The position numbers were made by a program, and so were the translations under genes. From the NCBI GenBank assembly GCA_905182775.1, contig CAJJCU010000156.1, positions 1 to 33,453 on the forward strand: a stretch of DNA of 33,453 bases. Reading direction: 5' to 3'. The DNA is from an uncultured Flavobacteriales bacterium. Lineage in GTDB: Bacteria; Bacteroidota; Bacteroidia; Flavobacteriales_D; Crocinitomicaceae. The notes under the pieces were generated by a model, which had not been told where the DNA came from, did not search any database, and saw nothing but the letters and a program-made list of their open reading frames with translations. Numbering within the stretch: position 1 is the first letter of the stretch; the number at the start of each line of letters is the position of its first letter. Below, one piece after another: positions 1-7,571 of this stretch.

Positions 1-2
1 AA

Positions 3-638
3 TTTAAAGAAAACACTTACGAGGCTATTGAGAAAAAAATATCTCTAAATCCTATTCTAAATTCATTTCAATGGGCAGTAAACAAATACAATATCTCGCA
101 TGAGCTCATTGAAACTTTTTTAAATTCAATGGAAATGGACCTTTATAAAAAAGTTCATGACAAAGAAACATACGATCGCTATATACTAGGCTCTGCTGAG
201 GTAGTGGGCTTAATGTGTCTAAAGATATTTGTTGGTGGCGACGAGTCAGAATACGATCGACTAAAAATGAATGCAATGAAGCTTGGCTCAGCCTTTCAAA
301 AAATTAACTTTTTACGAGATCTAAATGATGATTTCAATGAGTTAGGAAGAACTTATTTTCCAGGTATACATATGACCGAATTCAATAACATCGTCAAAAA
401 AGAAATTGAAGAAGACATTGAAAAAGACTTTAGACTTGGTTACGAAGGAATCCTTATGTTGCCAAAACAAGCACGTTTTGGTGTTTACATGGCTTATAAA
501 TACTATTTTAAGTTGTTTAAAAAAATTCAACGGACGCAAGCCGCAACAATCTTAGAAGAACGGGTAAGAATTCCAAACCGAAAAAAAGCACGCATTCTTG
601 TTACCTCTTATGTGCGTCACAATCTAAATATTCTTTAA
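3..638 (+). CDS. crtB: Phytoene synthase, C-terminal part (gene runs off the left edge)
   Basis: The open frame is already running at the window edge, with frame position 3 as the first full codon. The first in-frame ATG at 129 lies inside the conserved region, so it is not the true start. The enzyme joins two geranylgeranyl diphosphates into phytoene, the first committed step of carotenoid synthesis. What can be read is the family core: SMEMDL just at that ATG, the helix GSAEVVGLMCLKIF, and the second Asp-rich motif NFLRDLNDD followed by GRTYFPG. All are typical of squalene/phytoene synthases, and the end of the protein is intact. About 211 codons are present of a family length near 280. The stop is followed after one base by idi, so the two are very probably cotranscribed. 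Family assignment is firm; the N-terminus and any upstream crt genes or regulator lie outside the window. Confidence 0.93.
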   Translation, partial: FKENTYEAIEKKISLNPILNSFQWAVNKYNISHELIETFLNSMEMDLYKKVHDKETYDRYILGSAEVVGLMCLKIFVGGDESEYDRLKMNAMKLGSAFQKINFLRDLNDDFNELGRTYFPGIHMTEFNNIVKKEIEEDIEKDFRLGYEGILMLPKQARFGVYMAYKYYFKLFKKIQRTQAATILEERVRIPNRKKARILVTSYVRHNLNIL

Positions 639-639
639 T

Positions 640-1158
640 ATGATTGAAGTTCAACTGGTAGATGCACAAGACCAGCCGACTGGTACTATGGAGAAAATTG
701 AAGCACACAGATTGGGTTTATTACATCGTGCACTCTCCGTTATTATTGTTAACTCTCAGAAAGAATTACTGCTCCAGCGCAGAGCAAACGGAAAATACCA
801 CTCACCAGGGCTTTGGACGAACACCTGTTGCAGCCACCCATATCCCGCTGAGCTTCCATTAGCTGCTGCGAACCGAAGATTAAAAGAGGAAATGGGAATG
901 GATACAGACCTTGAATATGTATTCAAGTTTCTTTACAAAGTAGACTTCGAGAACGGATTAATCGAACATGAGCTAGATCATGTTTTTGTTGGTCAATCTG
1001 ATGAAAACCCTAAGTTAAACCCCGAGGAGGCAATGGACTTCAAATGGGTCTCAATTACAGCTCTTGAGAAGAACATGAATGAGAACCCTGAGGCCTATAC
1101 ATTTTGGTTTAAATTAATCATTCAGTCCTATGGAGACTCCTTAAAAAGTTATTTATAA
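640..1158 (+). CDS. idi: Isopentenyl-diphosphate delta-isomerase, type I (Nudix fold)
   Basis: This 172-residue enzyme interconverts isopentenyl and dimethylallyl diphosphate, the building blocks used by the carotenoid branch. The visible signature is NTCCSHP (residues 61-67) with the catalytic Cys at about 64, metal-ligand His residues near 23 and 30, the Nudix-like helix RRLKEEMG (79-86), and the acidic pair in IEHELDHVF (108-116). The length fits bacterial type I enzymes. It starts two bases after the crtB stop and its own stop TAA overlaps the next ATG by one base, which suggests translational coupling. Because idi is often unlinked from crt genes, its position here supports a dedicated carotenoid supply unit. 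The assignment is confident; no unusual residues were noted. Confidence 0.95.
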   Translation: MIEVQLVDAQDQPTGTMEKIEAHRLGLLHRALSVIIVNSQKELLLQRRANGKYHSPGLWTNTCCSHPYPAELPLAAANRRLKEEMGMDTDLEYVFKFLYKVDFENGLIEHELDHVFVGQSDENPKLNPEEAMDFKWVSITALEKNMNENPEAYTFWFKLIIQSYGDSLKSYL

Positions 1159-1562
1159 TGAAAGTTTGTAGAATCGCAAAATTTAATGCCGCCCACAGAC
1201 TCTATCGCCCAGATTGGGCAGATGAAAAGAATGATTTGATATTTGGGAAATGTAACAACCCTAATTTCCATGGTCACAATTACGTATTAGAAGTATGGGT
1301 TGATGGGAAAATAGACCCTGAAACGGGCTATGTGATTGATTTAAAAGTTCTGAAAGAAATCATTAATGATGAAATTATTGAACGTTTTGATCATCGAAAC
1401 CTAAATCTAGATTGTCCAGAATTCAATAATTTCATTCCAACTGCCGAGCATATCAGTATTGTTTGTTGGGATTTATTACGTGTAAAATTAGATCTTAAAT
1501 ACGATTTATCAGTACGTTTATGGGAAACCGAAAACAACCTCTTCGAGTATTCTGGCAGCTAA
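1158..1562 (+). CDS. 6-pyruvoyl-tetrahydropterin synthase / QueD family protein
   Basis: A 134-residue T-fold enzyme of the PTPS/QueD family, which acts on 7,8-dihydroneopterin triphosphate. Zinc ligands are readable as H13 (NAAHRL) and H38/H40 (FHGH). The catalytic Cys is C32 within GKCNNPNFHGHNY, and the second catalytic pair is D78-H79 in RFDHRNLN. WETENN near 122-127 carries the substrate-anchoring Glu. The string CNNPN-x-HGHNY followed by DPETGYVIDL matches the animal-type PTPS motif better than the shorter QueD motif, so a reduced-pterin product is possible; queuosine synthesis cannot be excluded. It overlaps idi by one base and lies upstream of a flavin reductase and a photolyase, whose antenna can be a folate or related pterin. 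That functional link is inference. Confidence 0.85.
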   Translation: MKVCRIAKFNAAHRLYRPDWADEKNDLIFGKCNNPNFHGHNYVLEVWVDGKIDPETGYVIDLKVLKEIINDEIIERFDHRNLNLDCPEFNNFIPTAEHISIVCWDLLRVKLDLKYDLSVRLWETENNLFEYSGS

Positions 1563-1581
1563 AAACTAAACCATCATAGCT

Positions 1582-2193
1582 ATGCAAACCACAGTCTCCA
1601 AACAATTTAAAGAAATGGAAGACAGAGAATACACGTCATTTCTCAATTCACTTTCAGGAGCAAAGCCAGCTTTTTTAATTGGCTCAGGTACAGGCAGCGA
1701 TGAGAATATAGCTATTTTCAATTCCATTACACATCTTGGAGCCAACCCGCCATTAATGGGGTTCATTCAAAGACCTACGAGTGTCGAAAGACATACCTAT
1801 GAAAATATCCTTAAGTATGGACATTACAGTTTTAATTTAATTTCGGAAGACATGTATATGAAGGGACATCAAACATCGGCGCGCTACCCCAAGGGACAAA
1901 GTGAATTTAAAGAAGTAGGCTTAACGCCCACATATAGAACCGGGATGAAATGCCCATTTGTGGAAGAGTCTCCGCTTCATATTGCTTTAGAACTTTTTGA
2001 TGACATCAAGATAAAATCAAACAATACCCATCTGATCGTAGGGAAGGTATTATCTGTTTCTAAATTGGGAATAAAGAACGAGAAAGCAACAGATATCAAT
2101 TTTGAAACCTTGAATGGTGTTAATGTGTCTGGGCTTTCAGATTATTATTCTTTACAAAAGCTTTCCTCACTCCCTTATGCTAAGGTTAAATAA
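1582..2193 (+). CDS. Flavin reductase-like (FMN-binding split barrel) protein
   Basis: A 203-residue protein that I place in the flavin reductase-like domain family. Features I can point to are the early core GAKPAFLIGSGTGSDENIAIFNS (split here as residues about 26-48), the run PPLMGFIQRPTSVERHTYENI where phosphate and isoalloxazine contacts usually fall, a middle segment YSFNLISEDM, and a late strand HLIVGKVLSVS. Members bind FMN or FAD and use NAD(P)H or act as flavin carriers; the actual substrate here is unknown. The ATG is 19 bases after the PTPS stop. Its stop TAA overlaps the photolyase ATG by one base, so it is probably cotranslated with that flavoenzyme. Supply of reduced flavin to the photolyase is a reasonable but untested idea. 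No signal peptide is present, so a cytoplasmic location is expected. Confidence 0.78.
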   Translation: MQTTVSKQFKEMEDREYTSFLNSLSGAKPAFLIGSGTGSDENIAIFNSITHLGANPPLMGFIQRPTSVERHTYENILKYGHYSFNLISEDMYMKGHQTSARYPKGQSEFKEVGLTPTYRTGMKCPFVEESPLHIALELFDDIKIKSNNTHLIVGKVLSVSKLGIKNEKATDINFETLNGVNVSGLSDYYSLQKLSSLPYAKVK

Positions 2194-3506
2194 TGGATAT
2201 GAAATTCAATAAATCTATATTTTGGCATAGACGAGATCTAAGAATTGAGGACAATGCTGGGCTTTTCAAAGCTCTTTCCAATTCGACTGAGGTACTTCCT
2301 GTTTTTATTTTTGATCGTTCAATCCTGTCAAAATTGCCTAAGAGAGACAGACGCGTTGTATTTATTCATCAAGAAATCACAAAACTGAAGAAACAATACA
2401 ATGCTTTAGGTTCAGACCTCTTGGTTCTGTATGGAGAACCTATAGAGCTCATTCCGCAGTTAGCCTCTACAAACTCAGCAAATGCTGTATTTACAAATCG
2501 AGACTACGAGCCCTACGCCATTGGACGTGACAAAACCATTCATGAAGCCTTACAAAAAACAAAAATTGAATTTATAGGAACCAAAGACCATGTCGTTTTT
2601 GAAAAAAACGAAGTATTAAAAGCAGATGGACTCCCCTACACAGTCTACACCCCTTACTCCAGAAAATGGAAAGATTATTTTAAAGATCATTATATCAGTA
2701 AATACCCAAGCGAGGATTTGGTTGAAAAACTAACGAAACGAACTGAAAAACAAGAACTCACAGAATTAATCGAAATGGGATTCGAAAATTCCACCTTGGC
2801 ATTTCCAGAAAAAACAGTTTTAAAGAAGACACTAAGCTCTTATAATGAGAAAAGAGATTTCCCTTCTCAGGAGGGCACCTCGTTAATGGGTATTCACCTT
2901 CGCTTTGGGACACGAAGTATTCGATCTCTTGTCAATGATTCGATTGGAAAGAGTGAGACTTATCTAAACGAGCTAATTTGGCGTGATTTTTACCAAATGA
3001 TATTGTACCATTTTCCACATTCGGCAGAAAATTCATTTAGAAAAAAGTATGATCTAATTGAATGGGAAAAAAACATGACGCTCTTTGATTTATGGTGTCA
3101 GGGAAAAACAGGATATCCAATTGTGGATGCTGGAATGAGAGAATTAAATGCGACTGGATTCATGCACAATCGAGTCCGTATGATTGTAGCATCTTTTTTA
3201 ACCAAACATTTATTAATAGATTGGAGACTAGGAGCCGCCTATTTCGCTGAGCATCTATTAGATTTTGAGTTAGCGAGCAATACAGGTGGCTGGCAATGGG
3301 CAGCGGGATGTGGTTGTGATGCCGCCCCCTATTTCCGTATATTCAATCCCTATACGCAGCAACAAAAATTTGATAAAAACTTTACCTATATAAAAAAATG
3401 GGTGCCTGAATTCGGTACAGACGAATATACAGAAGCAATTGTTGAGCACAAGTTTGCAAGAGAAAGAGCGCTCAGTAGATATAAAAAAGGATTAGATAAA
3501 TTATGA
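2193..3506 (+). CDS. phrB: Deoxyribodipyrimidine photolyase, class I (cryptochrome/photolyase family)
   Basis: A 437-residue flavoprotein that uses blue light to split cyclobutane pyrimidine dimers. The N-terminal antenna domain begins with FWHRRDLRIEDNAGL (residues 10-24). The C-terminal FAD domain shows ELIWRDFYQMILYHFP (260-275), GYPIVDAGMRELNATGFMHNR (308-327, the DNA and flavin face), and ASNTGGWQWAAG (361-372), which contains the Asn facing flavin N5 and the terminal Trp of the electron chain. DAAPYFRIFNP (376-386) closes the site. The Asn (N363) favours a repair photolyase over a plant-type cryptochrome. The start overlaps the flavin reductase stop by one base, and a second Met at codon 3 is an alternative. 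The usual Thr before CDAAPYF is Cys here (AGCGCDA). The last codons overlap the peroxiredoxin start by four bases. Confidence 0.94.
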   Translation: MDMKFNKSIFWHRRDLRIEDNAGLFKALSNSTEVLPVFIFDRSILSKLPKRDRRVVFIHQEITKLKKQYNALGSDLLVLYGEPIELIPQLASTNSANAVFTNRDYEPYAIGRDKTIHEALQKTKIEFIGTKDHVVFEKNEVLKADGLPYTVYTPYSRKWKDYFKDHYISKYPSEDLVEKLTKRTEKQELTELIEMGFENSTLAFPEKTVLKKTLSSYNEKRDFPSQEGTSLMGIHLRFGTRSIRSLVNDSIGKSETYLNELIWRDFYQMILYHFPHSAENSFRKKYDLIEWEKNMTLFDLWCQGKTGYPIVDAGMRELNATGFMHNRVRMIVASFLTKHLLIDWRLGAAYFAEHLLDFELASNTGGWQWAAGCGCDAAPYFRIFNPYTQQQKFDKNFTYIKKWVPEFGTDEYTEAIVEHKFARERALSRYKKGLDKL

Positions 3507-3958
3507 CTATTGGAGAGAGATTCCCGGAATTAAATATTCAAAATCAATATGGTAAAAACATTGATTTTAAAAACATCGTAGGCACTAAAAATATTGTTCT
3601 CTTTTTTTACCCAAAAGATTTTACGCCCGGATGCACAAAAGAAGCGTGTAGCTTTCGTGATAATTTTGATCGCTTTAAAACATTCAATTGTGAAATCATA
3701 GGAGTCTCATCAGACAGTGAGAAAAGACACCTCTCTTTTTCTAATAAATACGAACTGAATTACCACCTCATTGCAGACAGTAATCAAGAATTAAGGAAAT
3801 CATTTGATGTTCCAAGAAACTTGTTTGGACTGATTCCTGGCCGCGTAACATTTGTTTTCAACGAAAAAGGAATCTGTATCGGAACCTTTAACTCAATGAG
3901 CAATGCAGAAGGACATATTAGCCATGCCTTAAATTGTTTGCAAAAAGACAAGGAATAA
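3503..3958 (+). CDS. bcp: Peroxiredoxin, BCP/PrxQ type
   Basis: A 151-residue thiol peroxidase that reduces hydrogen peroxide and organic hydroperoxides with thioredoxin as electron donor. The catalytic stretch FYPKDFTPGCTKEACSFRD (36-53) holds the peroxidatic Cys C44 and a resolving Cys C49 four residues later, the classic PrxQ layout. PGRVTFVFNEKG (about 112-123) is the conserved Arg-containing loop of the active site. Size is normal for the family and no signal peptide is seen, so it is cytoplasmic. ATG overlaps the photolyase stop by four bases (ATGA), indicating tight coupling and the same operon. Its stop lies only two bases from the stop of the convergent acyl-CoA dehydrogenase, with no room for a terminator between them. 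A role in removing photo-oxidative peroxides fits the neighbours. Confidence 0.94.
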   Translation: MTIGERFPELNIQNQYGKNIDFKNIVGTKNIVLFFYPKDFTPGCTKEACSFRDNFDRFKTFNCEIIGVSSDSEKRHLSFSNKYELNYHLIADSNQELRKSFDVPRNLFGLIPGRVTFVFNEKGICIGTFNSMSNAEGHISHALNCLQKDKE

Positions 3959-3960
3959 GG

Positions 3961-5103
3961 CTAATCCTTAAGAACACCTCTAGAAATCACTATTTTCTGT
4001 ACTTCAGAAGTCCCTTCATAGATTTGGGTAATCTTGGCATCTCGCATTAATCGCTCTACATGGTATTCTTTAACGAAGCCATAACCTCCATGTATCTGAA
4101 CAGCTTCAACTGTCTGTTCCATAGCAACTTTTGAAGCATAAAGCTTCGCCATTGCGCTAGATTGATCAAAATTTCTTCCTTGATCCTTATCCATAGCAGA
4201 CCTGTATACTAAAAGTCGTGCTGCCTCAATTTCAGTGGCCATGTCTGCCAATTTAAATGCAATCGCTTGGTGCTTATAAATCTCTTTACCGAAAGCTTTT
4301 CTTTGCTTAGAATATTCTAAAGATAGTTCCAAACCACCCGCAGCAATACCCAGTGCTTGTGCAGCAATACCGATCCGACCACCTGAAAGAACTTTCATAG
4401 CAAACTTAAAACCGAAACCATCTTCACCTATACGATTCTCTTTAGGAACTTTAACATCATTAAAAAGCAATGTATGTGTATCGCTGCCTCGGATACCAAG
4501 CTTGTCTTCTTTTGCACCGACGATGAAACCATCCATACCGCGCTCAATTATAAAAGCGTTGATTCCTTTATGGCCTGCTTCAACATTGGTTTGTGCAATC
4601 ACGATATAAACACTAGCCGATGAGCCATTCGTGATCCAATTTTTAGTTCCATTCAATAAGTAATGGTCCCCTTGATCTATTGCAGTTGTTTTTTGAGATG
4701 TCGCATCTGAACCTGCTTCTGGCTCTGACAAACAGAATGCGCCTATTTTTTGACCGGAAGCCAAGGATATCAAATATTTTTGTTTTTGCTCTTCTGTTCC
4801 AAATTTATCAAGCCCCCAACACACTAAAGAGTTATTGACCGACATGCAAACCGATGTAGATGCATCAACTTTAGAAATTTCTTCCATAGCCAGCACATAA
4901 GAAAGCGTATCCATACCACTTCCTCCATACTCAGGAGAAACCATCATCCCCATGAAACCTAGCGCTCCGAGCTCCTTGATTTGTTCAGTCGGGAATTCCT
5001 GGTCATTATCACGTTGAATTACGCCTTTCTTTAAAACGTTCTGTGCAAAATCTCTTGCCGCTTCTTTTACAGATAACTGCTCTTCTGATAGGTCAAAATT
5101 CAT
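3961..5103 (-). CDS. Acyl-CoA dehydrogenase (short-chain/butyryl type)
   Basis: A 380-residue FAD enzyme that oxidises acyl-CoA thioesters to 2-enoyl-CoA and passes electrons to ETF, in fatty acid or branched-chain amino acid breakdown. Readable signatures are CLSEPEAGSD (FAD and substrate site), KNWITNGSSASVYIV, GIRGSDTHTLLFNDVKVP, QALGIAAGGLELSLEYSKQRKAFG, and the C-terminal IHGGYGFVKEYHVERLMRDAK followed by QIYEGTSEVQ. The Glu of YEGTSE (E363) sits where short-chain enzymes hold the catalytic base. Length is standard. It is transcribed away from anmK, from a 63-bp shared region, and ends two bases from the bcp stop. Chain-length preference cannot be fixed from sequence alone. The start MNFDLSEEQ matches the family. 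Confidence 0.93.
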   Translation of the reverse strand: MNFDLSEEQLSVKEAARDFAQNVLKKGVIQRDNDQEFPTEQIKELGALGFMGMMVSPEYGGSGMDTLSYVLAMEEISKVDASTSVCMSVNNSLVCWGLDKFGTEEQKQKYLISLASGQKIGAFCLSEPEAGSDATSQKTTAIDQGDHYLLNGTKNWITNGSSASVYIVIAQTNVEAGHKGINAFIIERGMDGFIVGAKEDKLGIRGSDTHTLLFNDVKVPKENRIGEDGFGFKFAMKVLSGGRIGIAAQALGIAAGGLELSLEYSKQRKAFGKEIYKHQAIAFKLADMATEIEAARLLVYRSAMDKDQGRNFDQSSAMAKLYASKVAMEQTVEAVQIHGGYGFVKEYHVERLMRDAKITQIYEGTSEVQKIVISRGVLKD

Positions 5104-5120
5104 ATTGGTGAAATTTAAAT

Positions 5121-5128
5121 TAATTTTG
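5121..5128 (+). promoter_or_regulatory. Candidate -7 element (TAATTTTG) for anmK
   Basis: The sequence matches the Bacteroidetes -7 consensus TAnnTTTG exactly and lies 38 bases upstream of the anmK ATG. A TTG at 5105-5107 is present but only 13 bases away, shorter than the usual 17-23, so the -33 element is not convincing. It sits one base from a matching element on the opposite strand. Confidence 0.42.
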
Positions 5129-5129
5129 A

Positions 5130-5137
5130 CAAAAATA
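5130..5137 (-). promoter_or_regulatory. Candidate -7 element (TATTTTTG on the minus strand) for the acyl-CoA dehydrogenase gene
   Basis: Read on the minus strand this is an exact TAnnTTTG match, 26 bases upstream of the dehydrogenase ATG. I found no TTG at proper spacing. The element abuts the plus-strand -7 of anmK with a single base between, so the two promoters would compete for polymerase if both are real. Confidence 0.42.
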
Positions 5138-5166
5138 CTTATTTCTAAGGGGATTAAAAAAAGCAG

Positions 5167-6258
5167 ATGAATTTAAAAAATTTGATTGGACTTATGAGCG
5201 GCACATCACTAGATGGCTTAGACATAGCGCATGTCAAATTCGAAGAAAATGAGAATGGTATTGATTTCTCGATTATGAGTTGCAGAACGATTAGCTATCC
5301 ACCTGATTTAGAAGAGAATATTAGACAATCTAGCAAAAAAAGTGTGCAAGAAATACAAATATTGGATAAGGCAATTGGTCTTTTTTATGCAGAGCAGGTA
5401 AAGCTTTTTTTAACTGATTTTAATATCGAACGCAATTCAATTGAAGCAATAGCTTCCCATGGACAAACCATACTGCATCAACCTGAAAATGGATTTACTT
5501 TACAAATAGGTTGCGGCAGCTCCTTAGCATACCACACTGGTATCCCCGTAATAAACAACTTCAGAACTTTAGATATTGTTGCAGGCGGTCAAGGAGCACC
5601 CTTGGTTCCCATTGGGGATTTTAACCTGTTTAAAGATCAAGCAGAAGCCTATTTAAACATTGGTGGGTTTTGCAACATTAGCTTTAAAGACAATGATACG
5701 GTTCATGCCTTTGACGTATGTCCGGGAAACTTACCCCTTAATAAATATGCCAAAGAACTCCATCAACCATTTGACAAAGGAGGCGAATTTGCAAGAAAAG
5801 GAAATTTAAACCTTGCTCTTTTAGCTGCTCTAAACACACTGGAGTACTATAAACGACCTGCACCAAAATCACTAGGTACAGAGTGGTTAGATGCACATTT
5901 CTACCCTTTGGCCCTACCTATTAACAATCCTCATGATGGACTTAGAACAATTACAGAACATATCGCAGAACAAATCGCGAACACATTACAAACAAACCAT
6001 TTAAGTTCCGTCTATATTACTGGAGGCGGCGCAAAAAATGATTTTCTAATAGAGAAAATTAAAACTTTATTCAAGGGAGAAGTTGTCATTCCAGAACCAA
6101 GTATTATTGACTTTAAGGAAGCATTAATCTTTGCCTACCTCGGTTATTGCTACTTGCTCAACCGAACCACAACCATACCATCAGTCTCCGGATCAGAGAC
6201 ATCTTTATGCACAGGAGTGTTCCATAAACCGGGCTACCCTACTTTTCCACATCCGTAA
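5167..6258 (+). CDS. anmK: Anhydro-N-acetylmuramic acid kinase
   Basis: A 363-residue sugar kinase of the ASKHA fold that cleaves the 1,6-anhydro ring of anhydroMurNAc and phosphorylates it to MurNAc-6-phosphate, a step in peptidoglycan recycling. It opens with GLMSGTSLDGLDIA (residues 8-21), the diagnostic phosphate-1 loop. AIASHGQTILHQP follows, then the phosphate-2 region AYLNIGGFCNIS and AFDVCPGNLPLN, where many homologues have DTGPGN. The adenosine loop is VYITGGGAKNDFLIEKI. Length is close to the 369 residues of the E. coli enzyme. The cytoplasmic location is expected. MurQ or other recycling genes are not in the window, so the pathway partner must be elsewhere. The Cys-Pro replacement (DVCPGN) is a mild departure and may be normal in Bacteroidetes. 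Confidence 0.93.
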   Translation: MNLKNLIGLMSGTSLDGLDIAHVKFEENENGIDFSIMSCRTISYPPDLEENIRQSSKKSVQEIQILDKAIGLFYAEQVKLFLTDFNIERNSIEAIASHGQTILHQPENGFTLQIGCGSSLAYHTGIPVINNFRTLDIVAGGQGAPLVPIGDFNLFKDQAEAYLNIGGFCNISFKDNDTVHAFDVCPGNLPLNKYAKELHQPFDKGGEFARKGNLNLALLAALNTLEYYKRPAPKSLGTEWLDAHFYPLALPINNPHDGLRTITEHIAEQIANTLQTNHLSSVYITGGGAKNDFLIEKIKTLFKGEVVIPEPSIIDFKEALIFAYLGYCYLLNRTTTIPSVSGSETSLCTGVFHKPGYPTFPHP

Positions 6259-6304
6259 TGTTAGTAAATTGAAAAAAAACGAATCGATTGCATTAGGTTA
6301 TTGT

Positions 6305-6312
6305 TACTTTTG
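6305..6312 (+). promoter_or_regulatory. Candidate -7 element (TACTTTTG) for the dehydrogenase-nhaD-exb-folC run
   Basis: An exact TAnnTTTG match 25 bases before the ATG at 6338, in a 79-bp gap following anmK. A TTG lies at 6288-6290, only 14 bases upstream, so the -33 match is weak. It would drive the long plus-strand run that ends at 11904. Confidence 0.5.
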
Positions 6313-6337
6313 TTGACACTTTGAATGTACATACACC

Positions 6338-7567
6338 ATGAAAGAATTATTAGAGAAATTTGAAAACAAGCAACCTGAAATCGTTTTTGAGTGGAGCGAT
6401 GCAGAAACGGATGCCAAAGGATGGGTCGTCATTAATTCACTTCGTGGTGGTGCTGCCGGTGGTGGTACGCGCATGAGAAAAGGACTGGACAAAAGAGAAG
6501 TAGAATCTCTTGCCAAAACAATGGAGATAAAGTTTACTGTCGCTGGCCCACCAATTGGTGGCGCGAAGTCAGGAATAAACTTTGACCCAAAAGACCCTAG
6601 AAAAGAAGAAGTTCTCAGAAGATGGTATGCTGCGGTCTCCCCATTATTAAAGCATTACTATGGAACCGGAGGAGATTTAAATGTTGATGAAATTCACGAG
6701 GTGATTCCAATCACAGAGGACTGCGGTGTATGGCATCCACAAGAAGGCGTCTTTAACGGACATTTCCAACCTAAAGAGGCTCAAAAGATTAATAGAATTG
6801 GCCAACTTAGGCAAGGTGTACTTAAGGTTATCGAAAACGAATTATACACACCATCAGTAGCTAGAAAGTATGTTATTGCCGATATGATTACCGGTTATGG
6901 TGTAGCCGAATCTATCAAGCACTACTACACTATTTGGGGTGGTCAATTAGAAGGTAAAAAAATTATTGTTCAAGGTTGGGGAAATGTAGGCTCTGCAGCT
7001 GCCTTTTACTTGTCACAAAGCGGTGCTAAAGTAGTCGGAATAATTGATCGCGTTGGAGGACTCATCAAAACTGACGGGTACTCATTTGAGGAGATTAGAG
7101 ATTTATTCCTAAATAAAAACGGAAATGAATTGGTTTCTTCTGAAATGCAAAACTACGATGCTGTTAACGATAAAATATGGGATACTCAAGCCGATGTTTT
7201 TATCCCGTGTGCTGGATCAAGAATGATTTCTAAAGAACAACTAGATAGAATGATTCAGGCTGGTATAAAGGTTATTTCAGCGGGTGCTAACGTTCCTTTC
7301 GCAGATCCTGAAATATTCTTTGGTTCAATTGCTGAGAAGGCAGATGAATCACTTGCACTCATTCCTGATTTCATTGCAAACTGTGGTATGGCCCGTGTTT
7401 TTGCTTACCTCATGTCTAACGACCTTAAAAAACTTGAAGACAACGAAATATTTGAAGACACAAGCAACATCATAAAAAATGCTCTGGAAGAAACATATAA
7501 AGTAAATCCAAGTACTACAGGCTTGGCAAAATCAGCCTTTGAAATCGCATTAAACCAATTAGTTTAA
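6338..7567 (+). CDS. Glu/Leu/Phe/Val dehydrogenase family protein (NAD(P)-dependent amino acid dehydrogenase)
   Basis: A 409-residue oxidative deaminase that interconverts an amino acid and its 2-oxo acid plus ammonia. The N-terminal domain has GGAAGGGTRMRKGL (37-50), KFTVAGPPIGGAKSGINFDP (65-84) with the substrate Lys at 65 and the catalytic Lys at 77, and YGTGGDLNVDE (108-118) with the catalytic Asp. The C-terminal Rossmann domain shows VQGWGNVGSAAAF with the GxGxxG turn, and ADVFIPCAGSRMI. The length is short of hexameric glutamate dehydrogenases (about 450) and close to leucine/valine-type members, so glutamate as the substrate is not certain. Only four bases separate its stop from the nhaD start, so cotranscription is likely. 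The start fits the family; it has no Shine-Dalgarno, as is usual in this group. Confidence 0.9.
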   Translation: MKELLEKFENKQPEIVFEWSDAETDAKGWVVINSLRGGAAGGGTRMRKGLDKREVESLAKTMEIKFTVAGPPIGGAKSGINFDPKDPRKEEVLRRWYAAVSPLLKHYYGTGGDLNVDEIHEVIPITEDCGVWHPQEGVFNGHFQPKEAQKINRIGQLRQGVLKVIENELYTPSVARKYVIADMITGYGVAESIKHYYTIWGGQLEGKKIIVQGWGNVGSAAAFYLSQSGAKVVGIIDRVGGLIKTDGYSFEEIRDLFLNKNGNELVSSEMQNYDAVNDKIWDTQADVFIPCAGSRMISKEQLDRMIQAGIKVISAGANVPFADPEIFFGSIAEKADESLALIPDFIANCGMARVFAYLMSNDLKKLEDNEIFEDTSNIIKNALEETYKVNPSTTGLAKSAFEIALNQLV

Positions 7568-7571
7568 CATT

